From positions 75,770 to 139,769 of the forward strand of contig NZ_ML703296.1 of NCBI RefSeq assembly GCF_008520305.1: a stretch of 64,000 nt of DNA, given 5' to 3'. Of the stretch, positions 22,436 through 32,366 are shown in pieces. Within the stretch, counting starts at the first letter, position 1. Each line of letters starts with the position of its first letter. The translations under genes were made by a program, and so were the position numbers. The stretch is from Mesorhizobium sp. SARCC-RB16n. GTDB taxonomy: Bacteria; Pseudomonadota; Alphaproteobacteria; Rhizobiales; Rhizobiaceae. The notes under the pieces are model-generated. The model made no database searches. It saw nothing but the letters and a program-made list of their open reading frames with translations, and had not been told where the DNA came from.

Positions 22436-23212
22436 TCAAAGCTTCCAGCCCGAATGCAGGGCCGCTATGCCGCCGGAATAGTTGCGGAAGGAGACGCGGT
22501 CGAAGCCGGCGCGGGAAATCATCGCCGCGAAGTTTTGCTGGTTGGGGAATTTCGCGATCGATTCGACCAGATAGGAATAGGGCTCGCCGTCGCCGGTGAC
22601 CAACTTGCCGATCTTGGGAATGGCATTGAACGACCAGGCTTCGTAGACCTTGTCGAGCAGCGGCATCTCGACCTCGGAAAACTCCAGGCACAGGAGGCGG
22701 CCGCCGGGCTTCAGCACGCGGAACGCCTCGCCCAGGGCCACGTCGATATGCGGGACGTTGCGAATGCCGAACGCGATGGTATAGGCGTCGAAACTGGCGC
22801 CAGGGAAGGGCAGTTCCTCGGCGTTGGCCTCGACGAAATCGGTGTTGGCGGACAATCCCTTCTTTTCGGCCCTGTCGCGGCCGACAGCGAGCATCGAGCC
22901 GTTGATGTCGAGTACGGTGGCATGAGCATGGCCATGGCTGGCATCGACGATGCGGAAGGCGATGTCACCGGTACCGCCGGCAACATCGAGCACGCGCCAG
23001 CCCGCGCGCTTGGGCGGATTGAGCCAGGCGACCATGGCATCCTTCCACAACCGGTGCAGGCCTGCGGACATCAGGTCGTTCATCAGGTCGTACCGGTTGG
23101 CGACCTTGTGGAAAACATCGTTGACCAGGGACTGCTTCTCGCCTTCCCCTACACGCTTGAAACCATAGGAGGTTTCCATGCCGCCGGCGGCCGTGGTTCT
23201 CTCAACTGACAT
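22436..23212 (-). CDS. ubiE: Ubiquinone/menaquinone methyltransferase UbiE
   Basis: 258 residues. The UbiE signatures [33 protein letters not shown] (SAM motif I), [24 protein letters not shown] and [17 protein letters not shown] are all intact, and the length fits the family. It C-methylates 2-methoxy-6-polyprenyl-1,4-benzoquinol in the ubiquinone pathway. It is the first gene of a ubiE-ubiB unit and is divergent from add across a 134-base gap that contains two short hairpins (GCGCGG/CCGCGC and CCAGGT/ACCTGG). A later in-frame ATG (residue 12) could also serve as start. Confidence 0.96.
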   Translation of the reverse strand: MSVERTTAAGGMETSYGFKRVGEGEKQSLVNDVFHKVANRYDLMNDLMSAGLHRLWKDAMVAWLNPPKRAGWRVLDVAGGTGDIAFRIVDASHGHAHATVLDINGSMLAVGRDRAEKKGLSANTDFVEANAEELPFPGASFDAYTIAFGIRNVPHIDVALGEAFRVLKPGGRLLCLEFSEVEMPLLDKVYEAWSFNAIPKIGKLVTGDGEPYSYLVESIAKFPNQQNFAAMISRAGFDRVSFRNYSGGIAALHSGWKL

Positions 23213-23346
23213 TTTTTTGATCCGTCATAAAACCGGCGGGACCATAGCCGATCGATGATGCGGGCGCTATTGTTTAAGGCGCGGTGTTCAGCCGCGCTTC
23301 CAGGTGGTGGGTTTTCAAGACCTGGACTGACCGACGGGATGTTTGA

Positions 23347-24321
23347 ATGCCTTTGAAAGCGGAACTGCACTGCCACATCGAAGGGGCAGCGGCGCCCGAT
23401 CTCGTCATCCGCCAGGCGCAGAAATACGGCAAGGATACCTCGCCCTATATCCAGGACGGGTCCTTCGTCTGGCACGATTTCACCTCCTTTCTCGCGGCTT
23501 ACGACTTTTCTGCCGACCTGTTCCGGACCGAGGAGGATTATGCGCGGCTGGCCGACCACTATCTGACCAGCCTTGCCCGCGACGGGGCGATCTACTCCGA
23601 GGTGTTCACTTCGCCGGACCACGCGACGAAAGCCGGGCTGTCGCCCAAGGCCTACACCGATGCGCTCGGCGAAGGCATGCTGCGCGCCAAGGCCAAGACC
23701 GGCATCGAGGGGCGTATGATCGTCACCGGCGTGCGCCATGTCGGTGTGGAATCGATCGAGCGGGCGGCACGCTTCGCGGCGCGCTGCGGCCATCCGCTGG
23801 TCACCGGCTTCGGCGTGGCCGGCGACGAGCGCATGGGCGACATGGAAGACTATGTCAGGGCCTTCGAGATCGCGCGCGAGGCGGGGCTCGGCATCACCGT
23901 CCATGCGGGCGAACTGACGGGCTGGGAGACTGTCCAGGCGGCACTCGACCATATCCGCCCGTCGCGCATCGGCCATGGCGTGCGCGCCATCGAGAATCGC
24001 GACCTTGTCCGGCGCATCGCCGACGAGGGCGTCGTGCTGGAGTGCTGCCCCGGTTCCAACATCGCGCTGAAGGTTTTCGACAGCTTTGCCGACCATCCGT
24101 TCCCGGCCCTGCAGGCGGCCGGCTGCAAGGTGACGCTCAACTCCGACGACCCGCCCTATTTCTGGACTTCGCTGAAGCGCGAATACGACATTGCGGCGGA
24201 GCATTTCGCAATGAATGAGAAAGCGCTCGCCAAGGTCACCCAGACGGCCATCGAGGCGGCTTTCGTCGACCGCAAGACCAAGGCGGCGCTTCTTGCCCGG
24301 CTGAACAGCGCCGCTCGCTGA
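23347..24321 (+). CDS. add: Adenosine deaminase family protein
   Basis: 324 residues starting MPLKAELHCHIEGAAAPDLV. The zinc ligands are in HCH (residues 8 and 10), in VHAGELTGWETV and in NSDDPPYF; SRIGHGVRAI provides the catalytic His/Glu region. The fold is the metal-dependent TIM barrel that deaminates adenosine or deoxyadenosine to inosine. Some members with the DDPxYF variant act on adenine or other 6-aminopurines instead, so specificity is not certain. It is co-directional with upp (148-base gap holding a GGCCAAG/CTTGGCC hairpin at 24351-24370) and convergent with the nucleoside operon. Confidence 0.88.
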   Translation: MPLKAELHCHIEGAAAPDLVIRQAQKYGKDTSPYIQDGSFVWHDFTSFLAAYDFSADLFRTEEDYARLADHYLTSLARDGAIYSEVFTSPDHATKAGLSPKAYTDALGEGMLRAKAKTGIEGRMIVTGVRHVGVESIERAARFAARCGHPLVTGFGVAGDERMGDMEDYVRAFEIAREAGLGITVHAGELTGWETVQAALDHIRPSRIGHGVRAIENRDLVRRIADEGVVLECCPGSNIALKVFDSFADHPFPALQAAGCKVTLNSDDPPYFWTSLKREYDIAAEHFAMNEKALAKVTQTAIEAAFVDRKTKAALLARLNSAAR

Positions 24322-24469
24322 TTTCTTCCGACAAAGCTGTGGTCGATACGGGCCAAGCGGTTCCTTGGCCGGTCCAATATCGCTAGGGTTCGCCCAAGCA
24401 GCCTGAAGCGCGTCTCGTCCGAAAGGATCCACGCACGCGGTTTCGGGCGACACGCATCAGGAGAAGATC

Positions 24470-25099
24470 ATGAAGGGCGTCACTGTCGTCGACCATCCGC
24501 TTGTCCAGCACAAGCTGACCATCATGCGCAAGAAGGAGACCTCGACGGCCGGATTCCGGCGGCTGCTGCGCGAGATATCGCTGCTGCTCGGCTATGAGGT
24601 CACCCGCAATCTCGAACTGACGACGACAACGATCGAAACGCCCATGGAGACGATGGAGGCTCCGACGCTGGAAGGCAAGAAGCTGGTCTTCGCTTCGGTG
24701 CTGCGCGCCGGCAACGGCTTGCTCGAAGGCCTGCTCGACCTGGTGCCGGCGGCCCGCGTCGCCCATGTCGGCCTCTACCGCGATCACGAGACGCTGGAGG
24801 CTGTCGAGTATTTCTTCAAGGCACCGAGCGACCTCGCCGACCGGCTGGTCATCGTCGTCGACCCGATGCTGGCGACAGCCAATTCGGCGATCGCGGCGAT
24901 CGACAAGTTGAAAGAGCGCGGCGCCACCAATATCCGCTTCCTGTGCCTGCTGGCGGCGCCCGAAGGCATCGACCGCTTTACCAAGGCGCATCCCGACGTT
25001 CCGGTCTTCACCGCGTCCATCGATCGGCAGCTCAACGAGAAGGGCTACATCATGCCCGGTCTTGGCGACGCCGGCGACCGCATGTACGGGACAAAGTAA
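24470..25099 (+). CDS. upp: Uracil phosphoribosyltransferase
   Basis: 209 residues starting [20 protein letters not shown], the typical Upp N-terminus, with AGGAGA upstream. [31 protein letters not shown] is the uracil and flexible-loop region, [21 protein letters not shown] is the PRPP-binding motif, and the C-terminal [16 protein letters not shown] closes the pyrimidine pocket. It converts uracil and PRPP to UMP in the cytoplasm. With thymidine phosphorylase and cytidine deaminase on the opposite strand it forms the pyrimidine salvage route. A weak hairpin (GCTTGG/CCAAGC, 25113-25133) follows the stop. Confidence 0.96.
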   Translation: MKGVTVVDHPLVQHKLTIMRKKETSTAGFRRLLREISLLLGYEVTRNLELTTTTIETPMETMEAPTLEGKKLVFASVLRAGNGLLEGLLDLVPAARVAHVGLYRDHETLEAVEYFFKAPSDLADRLVIVVDPMLATANSAIAAIDKLKERGATNIRFLCLLAAPEGIDRFTKAHPDVPVFTASIDRQLNEKGYIMPGLGDAGDRMYGTK

Positions 25100-25219
25100 T
25101 ACCAGGCAAAGTGCTTGGCAGGATTTACCAAGCGTTTACGCAAAGACATGGTTTCGGCGCACGTTAAAGCGGCAAATACCATACGGGGCTAAAGGATCGG
25201 CAGTCACAAAGGCCGATCC

Positions 25220-25783
25220 ATGCTGCGCAAGCTTCTTATTCTCAGCGTCTTTGCCGGTGCATCGGCATCGATCCCGGTTGTCTACCAGTCGAATCCGGGA
25301 ATACTCGAAAACCTGCTGAAATCGGCGGTGATTGCCAAGCCCGGGGCCGGGGCGCAACCCGAGGTCAGCCTGGCGTCCGTTCCCGACAAGCTGGTGGCGC
25401 CGCTGCCGACCGGCCGCAAGGTCGTGGTTGCGGCTGACGGGCGCGGGCACTTCTCATCCACCTTCAAACTCAACGGCCGTCAGGTCGACGGCATGATCGA
25501 CACCGGTGCGACGCTGGTGGCGGTCAATACGTCGACGGCACGCCGGATCGGGCTGTCGCTCAATCCCGCCGATTTCAGCCACGAGGTTAACACCGCCAAC
25601 GGCACCATCAAGGCAGCCGTGGTGATGATCGACCGCCTGCAGATCGGCAGCATCAGCGTCGACGGTGTGCAGGCGATCGTGCTCGACGACAAGGCACTGC
25701 GCACCAATCTGATCGGCATGAGTTTTCTCAGCCGGCTCGGCAAATACCAGGCCGAGAACGGCACATTGCTGCTGGTTCAGTAG
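25220..25783 (+). CDS. Retropepsin-like aspartic protease, TIGR02281 family
   Basis: 187 residues. A hydrophobic N-terminal segment (LLILSVFAGASASIPVVYQS) serves as signal anchor. The single retroviral-type aspartyl protease domain runs from ~70 to 187, with catalytic Asp94 in GMIDTGATLVAVN, the flap region HEVNTANGTIKAAVVMIDRL and the second hydrophobic-Gly motif NLIGMSFLSRLG. Such clan AA proteases work as homodimers, in the periplasm or at the membrane, and are common in alphaproteobacteria with unknown substrates. It lies 120 bases after upp with no obvious functional link and is followed by the repeat at 25801-25890. Confidence 0.88.
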   Translation: MLRKLLILSVFAGASASIPVVYQSNPGILENLLKSAVIAKPGAGAQPEVSLASVPDKLVAPLPTGRKVVVAADGRGHFSSTFKLNGRQVDGMIDTGATLVAVNTSTARRIGLSLNPADFSHEVNTANGTIKAAVVMIDRLQIGSISVDGVQAIVLDDKALRTNLIGMSFLSRLGKYQAENGTLLLVQ

Positions 25784-25800
25784 GGTGCCGTGAGAGCGTT

Positions 25801-25890
25801 CAGCGTTTGATAGAAACGCTGATCCGCTCCAACGCTTTGTTTTTACGCAACTCCGGACGGAAAACCGTTACACACTTTTCCTGGAATTGC
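25801..25890. repeat. Intergenic palindromic repeat, copy 2, with an adjoining hairpin
   Basis: Bases 25847-25890 repeat the element at 11759-11800 (shared CCGGACGGAAAACC and TTTCCTGGAATTGC; GCAACTCC end instead of GCAATTCC). Immediately before it, 25801-25821 forms the inverted repeat CAGCGTTT/AAACGCTG. The block fills the gap between convergent aspartic protease and deoA genes, one base from the deoA stop, so it probably acts as terminator for both. Confidence 0.7.
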
Positions 25891-25891
25891 T

Positions 25892-27211
25892 CTAGCCGCG
25901 CGGCAGGATTCGCCGGATGACCGACTTGTCGGCGACCGGCTTCGAAGCACCGATCGCATAGGCTGAAAGCACGGCCGCGGCGGCCGCCTCGGCATCGGAC
26001 GGCGAGCGGGCGTGGATCAGCGCCAGCGCATCTCCGGCGTTTACTTCCGCGCCTATGGGCAGCAGCCTGGTGATGCCGACCGCGGGATCGATCTTGTCGT
26101 CGGGTCGGGAGCGCCCGCCGCCCAGCCCGACCACCGCGAGGCCGATGTCGCGGGTGGCGATATTGGTGACGAAACCCTCTGTCGTCGCCTCGACCGCGAA
26201 TTCCGTTGCCGCCTTGGGCAGGTATTTTTCCGGCTTCTCGATGAAATCGGCCGGGCCGCCAAGCACAGTCACCATGCGCGAGAAGGTGGCTGCGGCGCGG
26301 CCGCTGGCGAGCGTCTCGGTGGCGCGGCGCATGCCGTCCTGATTGGACGACACCAATCCCGCCGACTGCAGCATTTCGGCGGCAAGCGCCAGCGTCACGT
26401 CCTCCAGTCGCCGGTCGCGCAAGCGGCCGGTCAGGAAATCGACGGCATTGCGCACCTCCACAGCATTGCCGGCGGCCGAGGCCAGCGGTTCGTTCATGCC
26501 GGTGATCAGCGCCGAGACCTTCAGCCCGGCGCCGCCGGCGACCTCGACCAGACTGTTGGCAAGCGCGGTCGCATCGCGCGATTTCTCCATGAAGGCGCCA
26601 TTGCCGAGCTTAACGTCGAGCACCAGGGATTGCAGCCCTGCCGCGAGCTTCTTCGACAGGATCGATGCGGTGATCAGCGGCACCGACTCCACGGTTCCGG
26701 TCACATCGCGGATGGCGTAGAGCCGGCGATCGGCAGGTGCCAGATCAGCGGTCTGGCCGATGATGGCGCAGCCGGTTTCCAGCACCGCCTTGCGGAACAG
26801 CGCGATATCGGGCTGGCTGGTGTAGCCGGGAATGGCATCCATCTTGTCCAGCGTGCCGCCGGTATGGCCGAGACCGCGGCCCGAGATCATCGGCACATAG
26901 GCACCGCAGGCGGCGACGATCGGCGCCAGCATCAGCGAGACATTGTCGCCGACACCGCCCGTCGAATGCTTGTCCGTGACAGGGCCTGGCAAATCCGACC
27001 AGTCGAGCACGTCGCCGGAATCGCGCATGGCGAGCGTCATCGCCACGGCCTCGTCGCGGTTCATGCCGTTGAAGAACACCGCCATGGCGAACGCCGCGAC
27101 CTGGCCATCGGTAACGGTGCCCGACGTCACGCCGTCGATGAAGGCTGCGATCTCGTGAGGCGCCAGCCTGTGGCCGTCGCGCTTGTGACGGATGATTTCC
27201 TGCGGAAGCAT
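25892..27211 (-). CDS. deoA: Thymidine phosphorylase
   Basis: 439 residues starting MLPQEIIRHKRDGHRLAPHE. The pyrimidine phosphorylase signature SGRGLGHTGGTLDKMDAIPG is complete; DKHSTGGVGDNVSLMLAP binds phosphate, and the C-terminal alpha/beta domain (GLGGGRSRPDDKIDPAVG) is present. It splits thymidine or deoxyuridine with phosphate into base and deoxyribose-1-phosphate. It is the last gene of the nucleoside operon; its ATG shares one base with the punA stop (TGATG), implying coupled translation. Deoxyribose-1-phosphate would need DeoB/DeoC, which are not in the window. Confidence 0.96.
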   Translation of the reverse strand: MLPQEIIRHKRDGHRLAPHEIAAFIDGVTSGTVTDGQVAAFAMAVFFNGMNRDEAVAMTLAMRDSGDVLDWSDLPGPVTDKHSTGGVGDNVSLMLAPIVAACGAYVPMISGRGLGHTGGTLDKMDAIPGYTSQPDIALFRKAVLETGCAIIGQTADLAPADRRLYAIRDVTGTVESVPLITASILSKKLAAGLQSLVLDVKLGNGAFMEKSRDATALANSLVEVAGGAGLKVSALITGMNEPLASAAGNAVEVRNAVDFLTGRLRDRRLEDVTLALAAEMLQSAGLVSSNQDGMRRATETLASGRAAATFSRMVTVLGGPADFIEKPEKYLPKAATEFAVEATTEGFVTNIATRDIGLAVVGLGGGRSRPDDKIDPAVGITRLLPIGAEVNAGDALALIHARSPSDAEAAAAAVLSAYAIGASKPVADKSVIRRILPRG

Positions 27212-28020
27212 CAGCTCTCCAGAAGCCCGTCACGGAACACGCGCTGCAGTACCGTTGCCAGCCGGGATCCGCCAACCGGCGCCATGTCCTTGGTTTCCTG
27301 GTGCGAAAGCTCGGCTCCGGTCATGCCGGCGGCCAGGTTGGTGATGACCGAGCAGGCGGCGACGCGCAGGCCGAGAAAACGGGCGATAATGACTTCCGGC
27401 ACGGTCGACATGCCGACTGCGTTGGCGCCCATGATGCGCGCCATGCGGATTTCGGCCGGCGTCTCGAAGCAAGGGCCCGAGAACCACATATAGACGCCCT
27501 TGTGCAGCGCTGTGCCGGTCGCCTGCGCCGCGCGTTCGATCGCGTGGCGGATGCCGGCATCGTAGGCTTCGGTCAGGCCGACGAAACGGCGGTCGCTCGG
27601 CTCGCCGATCAGCGGATTGGTGCCGGAGAAGTTGATGTGATCGGTGAGCAGCATCACCGAGCCCGGCGGCATATCCGGATCGACCGAGCCGGCTGCGTTG
27701 GTGAGGATCAGTTTCGTGATGCCGATGCCGGCAAGCACTTCCAGCACCGGCCGCATCGCCGCGGCATTGCCATGCTCATAGTAGTGGGCGCGGCCGGACA
27801 GCATCAGCACCGGAACGCCGGCAAACAGTCCGGCCACCACTTCGCCGGCATGGCCGCTGACACCGCTCCGGGGAAAGCCGGGCAGGTCGGCATAGGAGAC
27901 GCGGATCGGATTCTGGATCCGGTCGACCAGGCCGCCCAGGCCCGAACCCAGCACCAGCGCGGTCGACGGCGCCAGGCCGTCCAGCCTTTCGATAAGATGG
28001 TCCAGCGCCTTTTCCGTCAT
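27211..28020 (-). CDS. punA: Purine nucleoside phosphorylase
   Basis: 269 residues, the size of the trimeric (PNP/MTAP-like) family and larger than hexameric DeoD. GSGLGGLVDRI is the phosphate loop, GRAHYYEHGNAAAMRPVLEV the phosphate/ribose region, LTNAAGSVDPDMPPGSVMLL the base pocket and VGMSTVPEVIIARFLGLRV the family signature. It phosphorolyses inosine, guanosine and deoxy forms to base plus (deoxy)ribose-1-phosphate. It lies between cdd (30 bases upstream) and deoA (1-base overlap) in the nucleoside import operon. Confidence 0.94.
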   Translation of the reverse strand: MTEKALDHLIERLDGLAPSTALVLGSGLGGLVDRIQNPIRVSYADLPGFPRSGVSGHAGEVVAGLFAGVPVLMLSGRAHYYEHGNAAAMRPVLEVLAGIGITKLILTNAAGSVDPDMPPGSVMLLTDHINFSGTNPLIGEPSDRRFVGLTEAYDAGIRHAIERAAQATGTALHKGVYMWFSGPCFETPAEIRMARIMGANAVGMSTVPEVIIARFLGLRVAACSVITNLAAGMTGAELSHQETKDMAPVGGSRLATVLQRVFRDGLLES

Positions 28021-28050
28021 CTCAGCCAGCCCGTCATTTCCGCCAACGCT

Positions 28051-28443
28051 TCATTTCAAAATGTCCGCCCGGAAGCCGTAGGGCAGCATGTCGCCCATGG
28101 TGACCGTTTCTGTGACGCCTGTATTATCGCAGAGATAGAGTTTCGTTTCCGGGCGGCAGAATTCGGCCAGCCGCTGACGGCAGCCGCCACAAGGCGAACA
28201 CTTGGCCATGCGTTCGGCAACGACGGCGATTTCCACGATCTTGCCGCCGCCGGCCATGATGTAGTGACCAAGCGCGGTCGTCTCGGCGCACCAGCCCTCG
28301 GGATAGGAGGCGACCTCGATGTTGGCGCCGGTGAAGACGCGTCCGTCCTCGGTGCGCAAGGCGGCACCGACCGGGAACTTGGAATAGGGCGCATAGGCCT
28401 TGGCCATGGCGGCCTTGGCCGCTTCGAACAGATCATGCGACAT
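28051..28443 (-). CDS. cdd: Cytidine deaminase
   Basis: 130 residues, the short homotetrameric form. The zinc site is C-A-E in EGWCAETTALGHYI plus PCGGC in AKCSPCGGCRQRLAEF, with substrate-binding FPVGAALRTEDGRVFTGANIEVA. It deaminates cytidine and deoxycytidine to uridine and deoxyuridine, feeding phosphorylases encoded downstream. It begins 66 bases after the second permease gene on the same strand, so it is the first salvage gene of the transport operon. Confidence 0.96.
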   Translation of the reverse strand: MSHDLFEAAKAAMAKAYAPYSKFPVGAALRTEDGRVFTGANIEVASYPEGWCAETTALGHYIMAGGGKIVEIAVVAERMAKCSPCGGCRQRLAEFCRPETKLYLCDNTGVTETVTMGDMLPYGFRADILK

Positions 28444-28509
28444 TCAGTTGCTCATCTCCGATGACCGTGTCCAAAACCCGGCGCTTCGTCCGCGTCGAAC
28501 TGTCGACCG

Positions 28510-29481
28510 TTAGCGTTCCTTGACATAGGGCACGCCGCCGGCGCGCGGCGGGATGGCCTTGCCGATGAAGCCGGCGAGCAGGATGACGGTGAGCACATAA
28601 GGCAGGGCCTGCATGAACTGTACCGACACCTTGCCGACAATGGGCAGCGGTGTCCCCTGCAGGCGGATCGACGCCGCGTCGAGGAAGCCGAACAGCAGGC
28701 AGGCGAACATGGCGTTGACCGGCTTCCATTTGGCGAAGATCAGCGCGGCCAGCGCGATGTAGCCCTTGCCCGCTGTCATGTCCTTCACGAAGCCGCCATT
28801 CTGCACCATCGAAAGATAGGCTCCGGCGAATCCGGTCAGGATGCCGGTGCAGATCAGCGCGCGATAGCGCAGCCAGGCGACCGAGATGCCGGCCGTGTCG
28901 ACCGCGGCCGGGTTTTCGCCGACCGCGCGCAGCCGGAGGCCGAAGCGCGTGCGAAACAGCACCCACCAGGTGAACGGCACCATCGCAAAGGCGAAATAGA
29001 CGAGGATCGAATGGCCGGAGAGCAGTTCGGCATAGATTGGACCGATGATCGGCACGTCCCTGATTGCGTCGGCGCCGGGCCAGGTGATCGCCTCGAACCG
29101 CTCGCCCGGTTGCAGCGCCGGCGTGCGGCCACCCTGCTGGAACCAGGCCTGGCCAAGGATGATGGTCGATCCGGCGGCGATGAAGTTGATCGCCACGCCC
29201 GAAACGATCTGGTTGCCGCGATGGGTGATCGAGGCAAAGCCGTGCACCAGTGCGAAGGCGACGGAGATCAGGATCGCCATGCCGAGACCGATAAGCGCCG
29301 AATGGAACACGGAAGCCGCGGCAGCACCCGCGAAGGCGCCGACCAGCATCTTGCCTTCGAGGCCGATGTCGAAAATGCCGGCTCGCTCCGAATAGAGGCC
29401 GGCGAGGCAGGCAAGCAGCAGCGGCACCGACAGGCGGATGGTCGAGTCCAGCACCTGGATGATTGCGTTGAAGATATCCAT
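28510..29481 (-). CDS. Nucleoside ABC transporter permease 2
   Basis: 323 residues from the ATG at 29481 (MDIFNAIIQVLDSTIRLSVP), one base after the stop of the first permease gene. Eight to nine hydrophobic helices and the motifs RAGIFDIGLEGKMLVGAFAG and GLRLRAVGENPAAVDTAGI identify the BPD_transp_2 permeases of BMP-family nucleoside importers (NupQ/YufQ-like). It forms the inner-membrane channel together with the preceding permease. It sits directly upstream of cdd, which supports a nucleoside rather than a simple-sugar substrate. Confidence 0.93.
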   Translation of the reverse strand: MDIFNAIIQVLDSTIRLSVPLLLACLAGLYSERAGIFDIGLEGKMLVGAFAGAAAASVFHSALIGLGMAILISVAFALVHGFASITHRGNQIVSGVAINFIAAGSTIILGQAWFQQGGRTPALQPGERFEAITWPGADAIRDVPIIGPIYAELLSGHSILVYFAFAMVPFTWWVLFRTRFGLRLRAVGENPAAVDTAGISVAWLRYRALICTGILTGFAGAYLSMVQNGGFVKDMTAGKGYIALAALIFAKWKPVNAMFACLLFGFLDAASIRLQGTPLPIVGKVSVQFMQALPYVLTVILLAGFIGKAIPPRAGGVPYVKER

Positions 29482-29482
29482 C

Positions 29483-30622
29483 TCAGGCGCCCTTTCCGTT
29501 GATCGCCTGCATGCCCACCGATTTCGGGCTGAACGAGGCGAACAGAGCCTGGATATAGGGCCTGAACATGTGCTCCAGCGCGCCGGCGAAGAGGATGACC
29601 AACCCTTGAATGATGACAATCATGTCGCGGCTGATCGCCGGCATCTCGAAGGCGAGTTCGGCGCCGCCCTGGTAGAGCATGCCGAACAGGATCGCTGCCA
29701 GCACGATGCCGACCGGATGCAGGCGGCCCATCAGCGCCACGGCGATGCCGACGAAGCCGGCGCCCGAAACGAAGTCGATCGCGACATTATGCTGGTCACC
29801 CATCACCGGGTTGAGCGCCATCATGCCGGCCAGCGCGCCCGAGATCATCATCGCGGTGATGATGATGCGGGTTTCCGAAATGCCGGCATAGCGGGCCGCC
29901 TTCGGGCTGTGGCCATAGGTGCGCATCTCGTAGCCGAGCTTGGTGCGCCAGATCAGCAGCCAGACCAGGAAGGCCATCACCAGCGCCAGCAGGAAGCAGA
30001 TGTTGAGCGGGGCCGAGCGGATCTTGGCGCCGAACAGTTCGATGATCCAGTTAAGCTTCGGCAGTTCCGCGCCGGCGAGGAAGTTGCGCGTCTGCGGCGC
30101 CTGCGACCCGGCCGGCTTCAGCGGACCGACCAGCAGATAGACCATGATCGATGCGGCGATGAAGTTGAACATGATCGTCGTGATGACGATGTGCGAGCCG
30201 CGCTTGGCCTGCAGGTAAGCGGGGATCAACGCCCACAATGCGCCCACAAGCGCCGAGGCCACGATGGCCAGCGGAAATGTCAGCCACCAAGGCAGCGTGC
30301 TGTCGAAGGAAAGACAGACGATGGCGATGCCGAGGCCGGCGATGTAGGCCTGTCCCTCGGTGCCGATGTTGAACAGGCCGCAATGCGCCGCCACCGCCAC
30401 CGAAAGTCCGGTGAATATGAAGGTCGTGGCATAGAACAGGGTGAAGGCGATGCCTGTTCCCTTGCCGAAGGCGCCTTCGACCAGGATGACGGCGGCGCGG
30501 AACGGGTTTTCGCCGACCAGCATGACGACGAAGCCGGCGACGATGAAGGCGACCGACAGGTTGATCAGCGGGATCAGTCCGTAGTCGGCCCAGGCCGGCA
30601 ATTTGGCATAAGGCGTGCTCAC
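29483..30622 (-). CDS. Nucleoside ABC transporter permease 1
   Basis: 379 residues with about nine to ten transmembrane helices, longer than its partner because of an extra loop (~165-200). HCGLFNIGTEGQAYIAGLGI and GYEMRTYGHSPKAARYAGIS are the conserved EAA-like coupling motifs of BMP-type (NupP/YufP) permeases. It overlaps the ATPase gene end by 4 bases and is followed at 1 base by permease 2, so all three are translated as a unit. It imports nucleosides delivered by the periplasmic binding protein encoded at 33060-34049. Confidence 0.93.
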   Translation of the reverse strand: MSTPYAKLPAWADYGLIPLINLSVAFIVAGFVVMLVGENPFRAAVILVEGAFGKGTGIAFTLFYATTFIFTGLSVAVAAHCGLFNIGTEGQAYIAGLGIAIVCLSFDSTLPWWLTFPLAIVASALVGALWALIPAYLQAKRGSHIVITTIMFNFIAASIMVYLLVGPLKPAGSQAPQTRNFLAGAELPKLNWIIELFGAKIRSAPLNICFLLALVMAFLVWLLIWRTKLGYEMRTYGHSPKAARYAGISETRIIITAMMISGALAGMMALNPVMGDQHNVAIDFVSGAGFVGIAVALMGRLHPVGIVLAAILFGMLYQGGAELAFEMPAISRDMIVIIQGLVILFAGALEHMFRPYIQALFASFSPKSVGMQAINGKGA

Positions 30623-32151
30623 TGCGCGGCCTCCTGATGCTCGACACCGGCCATCAGCAGGCCAAGCTCGCCTTCGGTCGCCTCGGGGCCGCGCTCGCCG
30701 ACGATTCGGCCGGCAAACATCACCAGGATACGGTCGGAGAGCGAACGGATCTCGTCGAGCTCGACCGAAACCACCAGCACCGCCTTGCCCTGGTCGCGCA
30801 TGGCGATCAGGCGCTTGTGGATGAATTCGATGGCGCCGACATCGACGCCGCGCGTCGGCTGACCGACGATCAGCACGCCGGGGTCCTGTTCGATCTCGCG
30901 CGCCAGTACGATCTTCTGCTGGTTGCCGCCAGAAAAATTGGCCGTCTTCAGGCGCGGATTGCCGGGACGGATGTCGTATTTCTCGATCTTGTCCCTGGCA
31001 TCGGCCATGATGGCGTCGATGTTGAGGAACGGTCCCCTGAGGTAACGGGGATCGTCGTGGTAACCGAGGATGGAATTCTCGTTCTCCTCGAAAGCCAGCA
31101 CCAGCCCGACATGGTGGCGGTCTTCCGGCACGTGGGCGAGGCCGCGGTCGCGCAATTCGCCGGGATCGGCCTTGCCGGTGAGATCGATCGGCTTGCCCTC
31201 GAGCATCACGGAACCGGAAACGGCGTGCCTGATGCCGGAAATCGCCTCGAGCAATTCGGATTGGCCGTTGCCGGCGACGCCGGCAATGCCGACGATCTCG
31301 CCGGCGCGCAAATCGAAGGAGACGTCGTCGACCATGGTGACGCCGCGGGAATCCCTGACCGTCAGGTTCTTGACCGCGAGCTTGACGGCACCGGCCTCGG
31401 CCTCGCCCTTTTCGACCCGGAGCAGCACACGGCGCCCGACCATCAGTTCGGCCAGTTCCTCTACAGTGGTTTTCCTGGTCTCCCGGGTCGCCACCATCGT
31501 GCCCTGACGCATGACCGACACCGTGTCGGTGATGGCCATGATCTCGCGCAGCTTGTGGGTGATCAGCACCACCGTCTTTCCCTGTTCCTTCAACTGTCTG
31601 AGAATGCGGAACAGATGGTCGGCCTCGGCCGGAGTGAGAACACCGGTCGGCTCGTCGAGGATCAGGATTTCGGCGCCGCGATAAAGCGCCTTGAGGATTT
31701 CGACGCGCTGCTGCAGGCCGACCGGCAGTTCCTCGATGATCGCGTCGGGATCGACTTCCAGCCCGTATTCGCGTTCCAGCCGGTCAAGCTCGGAGCGCGC
31801 CTTGGCGATGCTGCTCTTCAGAAGCGCATCGGTTTCGGCGCCGAGGATGATGTTCTCCAGCACCGAGAAATTGTCGACCAGCATGAAATGCTGGTGCACC
31901 ATGCCGATGCCGAGCGCGATCGCGTCGTTGGGTGTCTTGATCGATGCCGGCTTGCCGCCGACACGGATCTCGCCGCTGTCGGCCTGGTAGAAACCGTAGA
32001 GGATCGACATCAGCGTCGACTTGCCGGCGCCGTTCTCGCCGACGATGCCGTGGATGGTGCCGCGCGCGATCTCCAGATTGATGTCGCGGTTGGCGCGCAC
32101 CGCGCCAAAACTCTTGTTGATGCCGATCAGTTCGATTGCGGCTTGCGCCAT
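30619..32151 (-). CDS. Nucleoside ABC transporter double ATPase
   Basis: 510 residues with two fused ABC domains. Domain 1 (~1-240) has Walker [10 protein letters not shown], a [19 protein letters not shown]-loop, a signature-like [15 protein letters not shown] and Walker B ILILDEPT. Domain 2 (~255-500) has the degenerate Walker [10 protein letters not shown] usual for this family, signature [14 protein letters not shown] and [14 protein letters not shown]. This arrangement is typical of the RbsA/NupO group, where ATP hydrolysis is concentrated in one site. It is the first gene of the operon; the 215-base gap to divergent slyX should contain the promoter. Confidence 0.95.
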   Translation of the reverse strand: MAQAAIELIGINKSFGAVRANRDINLEIARGTIHGIVGENGAGKSTLMSILYGFYQADSGEIRVGGKPASIKTPNDAIALGIGMVHQHFMLVDNFSVLENIILGAETDALLKSSIAKARSELDRLEREYGLEVDPDAIIEELPVGLQQRVEILKALYRGAEILILDEPTGVLTPAEADHLFRILRQLKEQGKTVVLITHKLREIMAITDTVSVMRQGTMVATRETRKTTVEELAELMVGRRVLLRVEKGEAEAGAVKLAVKNLTVRDSRGVTMVDDVSFDLRAGEIVGIAGVAGNGQSELLEAISGIRHAVSGSVMLEGKPIDLTGKADPGELRDRGLAHVPEDRHHVGLVLAFEENENSILGYHDDPRYLRGPFLNIDAIMADARDKIEKYDIRPGNPRLKTANFSGGNQQKIVLAREIEQDPGVLIVGQPTRGVDVGAIEFIHKRLIAMRDQGKAVLVVSVELDEIRSLSDRILVMFAGRIVGERGPEATEGELGLLMAGVEHQEAAQ

Positions 32152-32366
32152 GCAGCCCGTCCCACTCTTATTTTTTTATCGCTTGGTCAAAATGCCTAGC
32201 ATGACGCTCCGCCCATGCCAATTGTCCGGAGCAGCGTCCACTCTCGACAAATCCCCGCGCGCTTGTCAATTTCGAACGTGGCCGAAGCTCTCACATTCGC
32301 TAATATGAAGACGTCGAAATTCGCATCAGGATGCAAGGTATTGCGGTGCAAGATCAGGGATTGCGA

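Noticed and set aside
26012-27493. 493-codon plus-strand frame opposite deoA and punA
   Set aside because: It crosses two well-identified genes on the other strand, is His/Arg/Gln-rich and lacks a recognisable domain.
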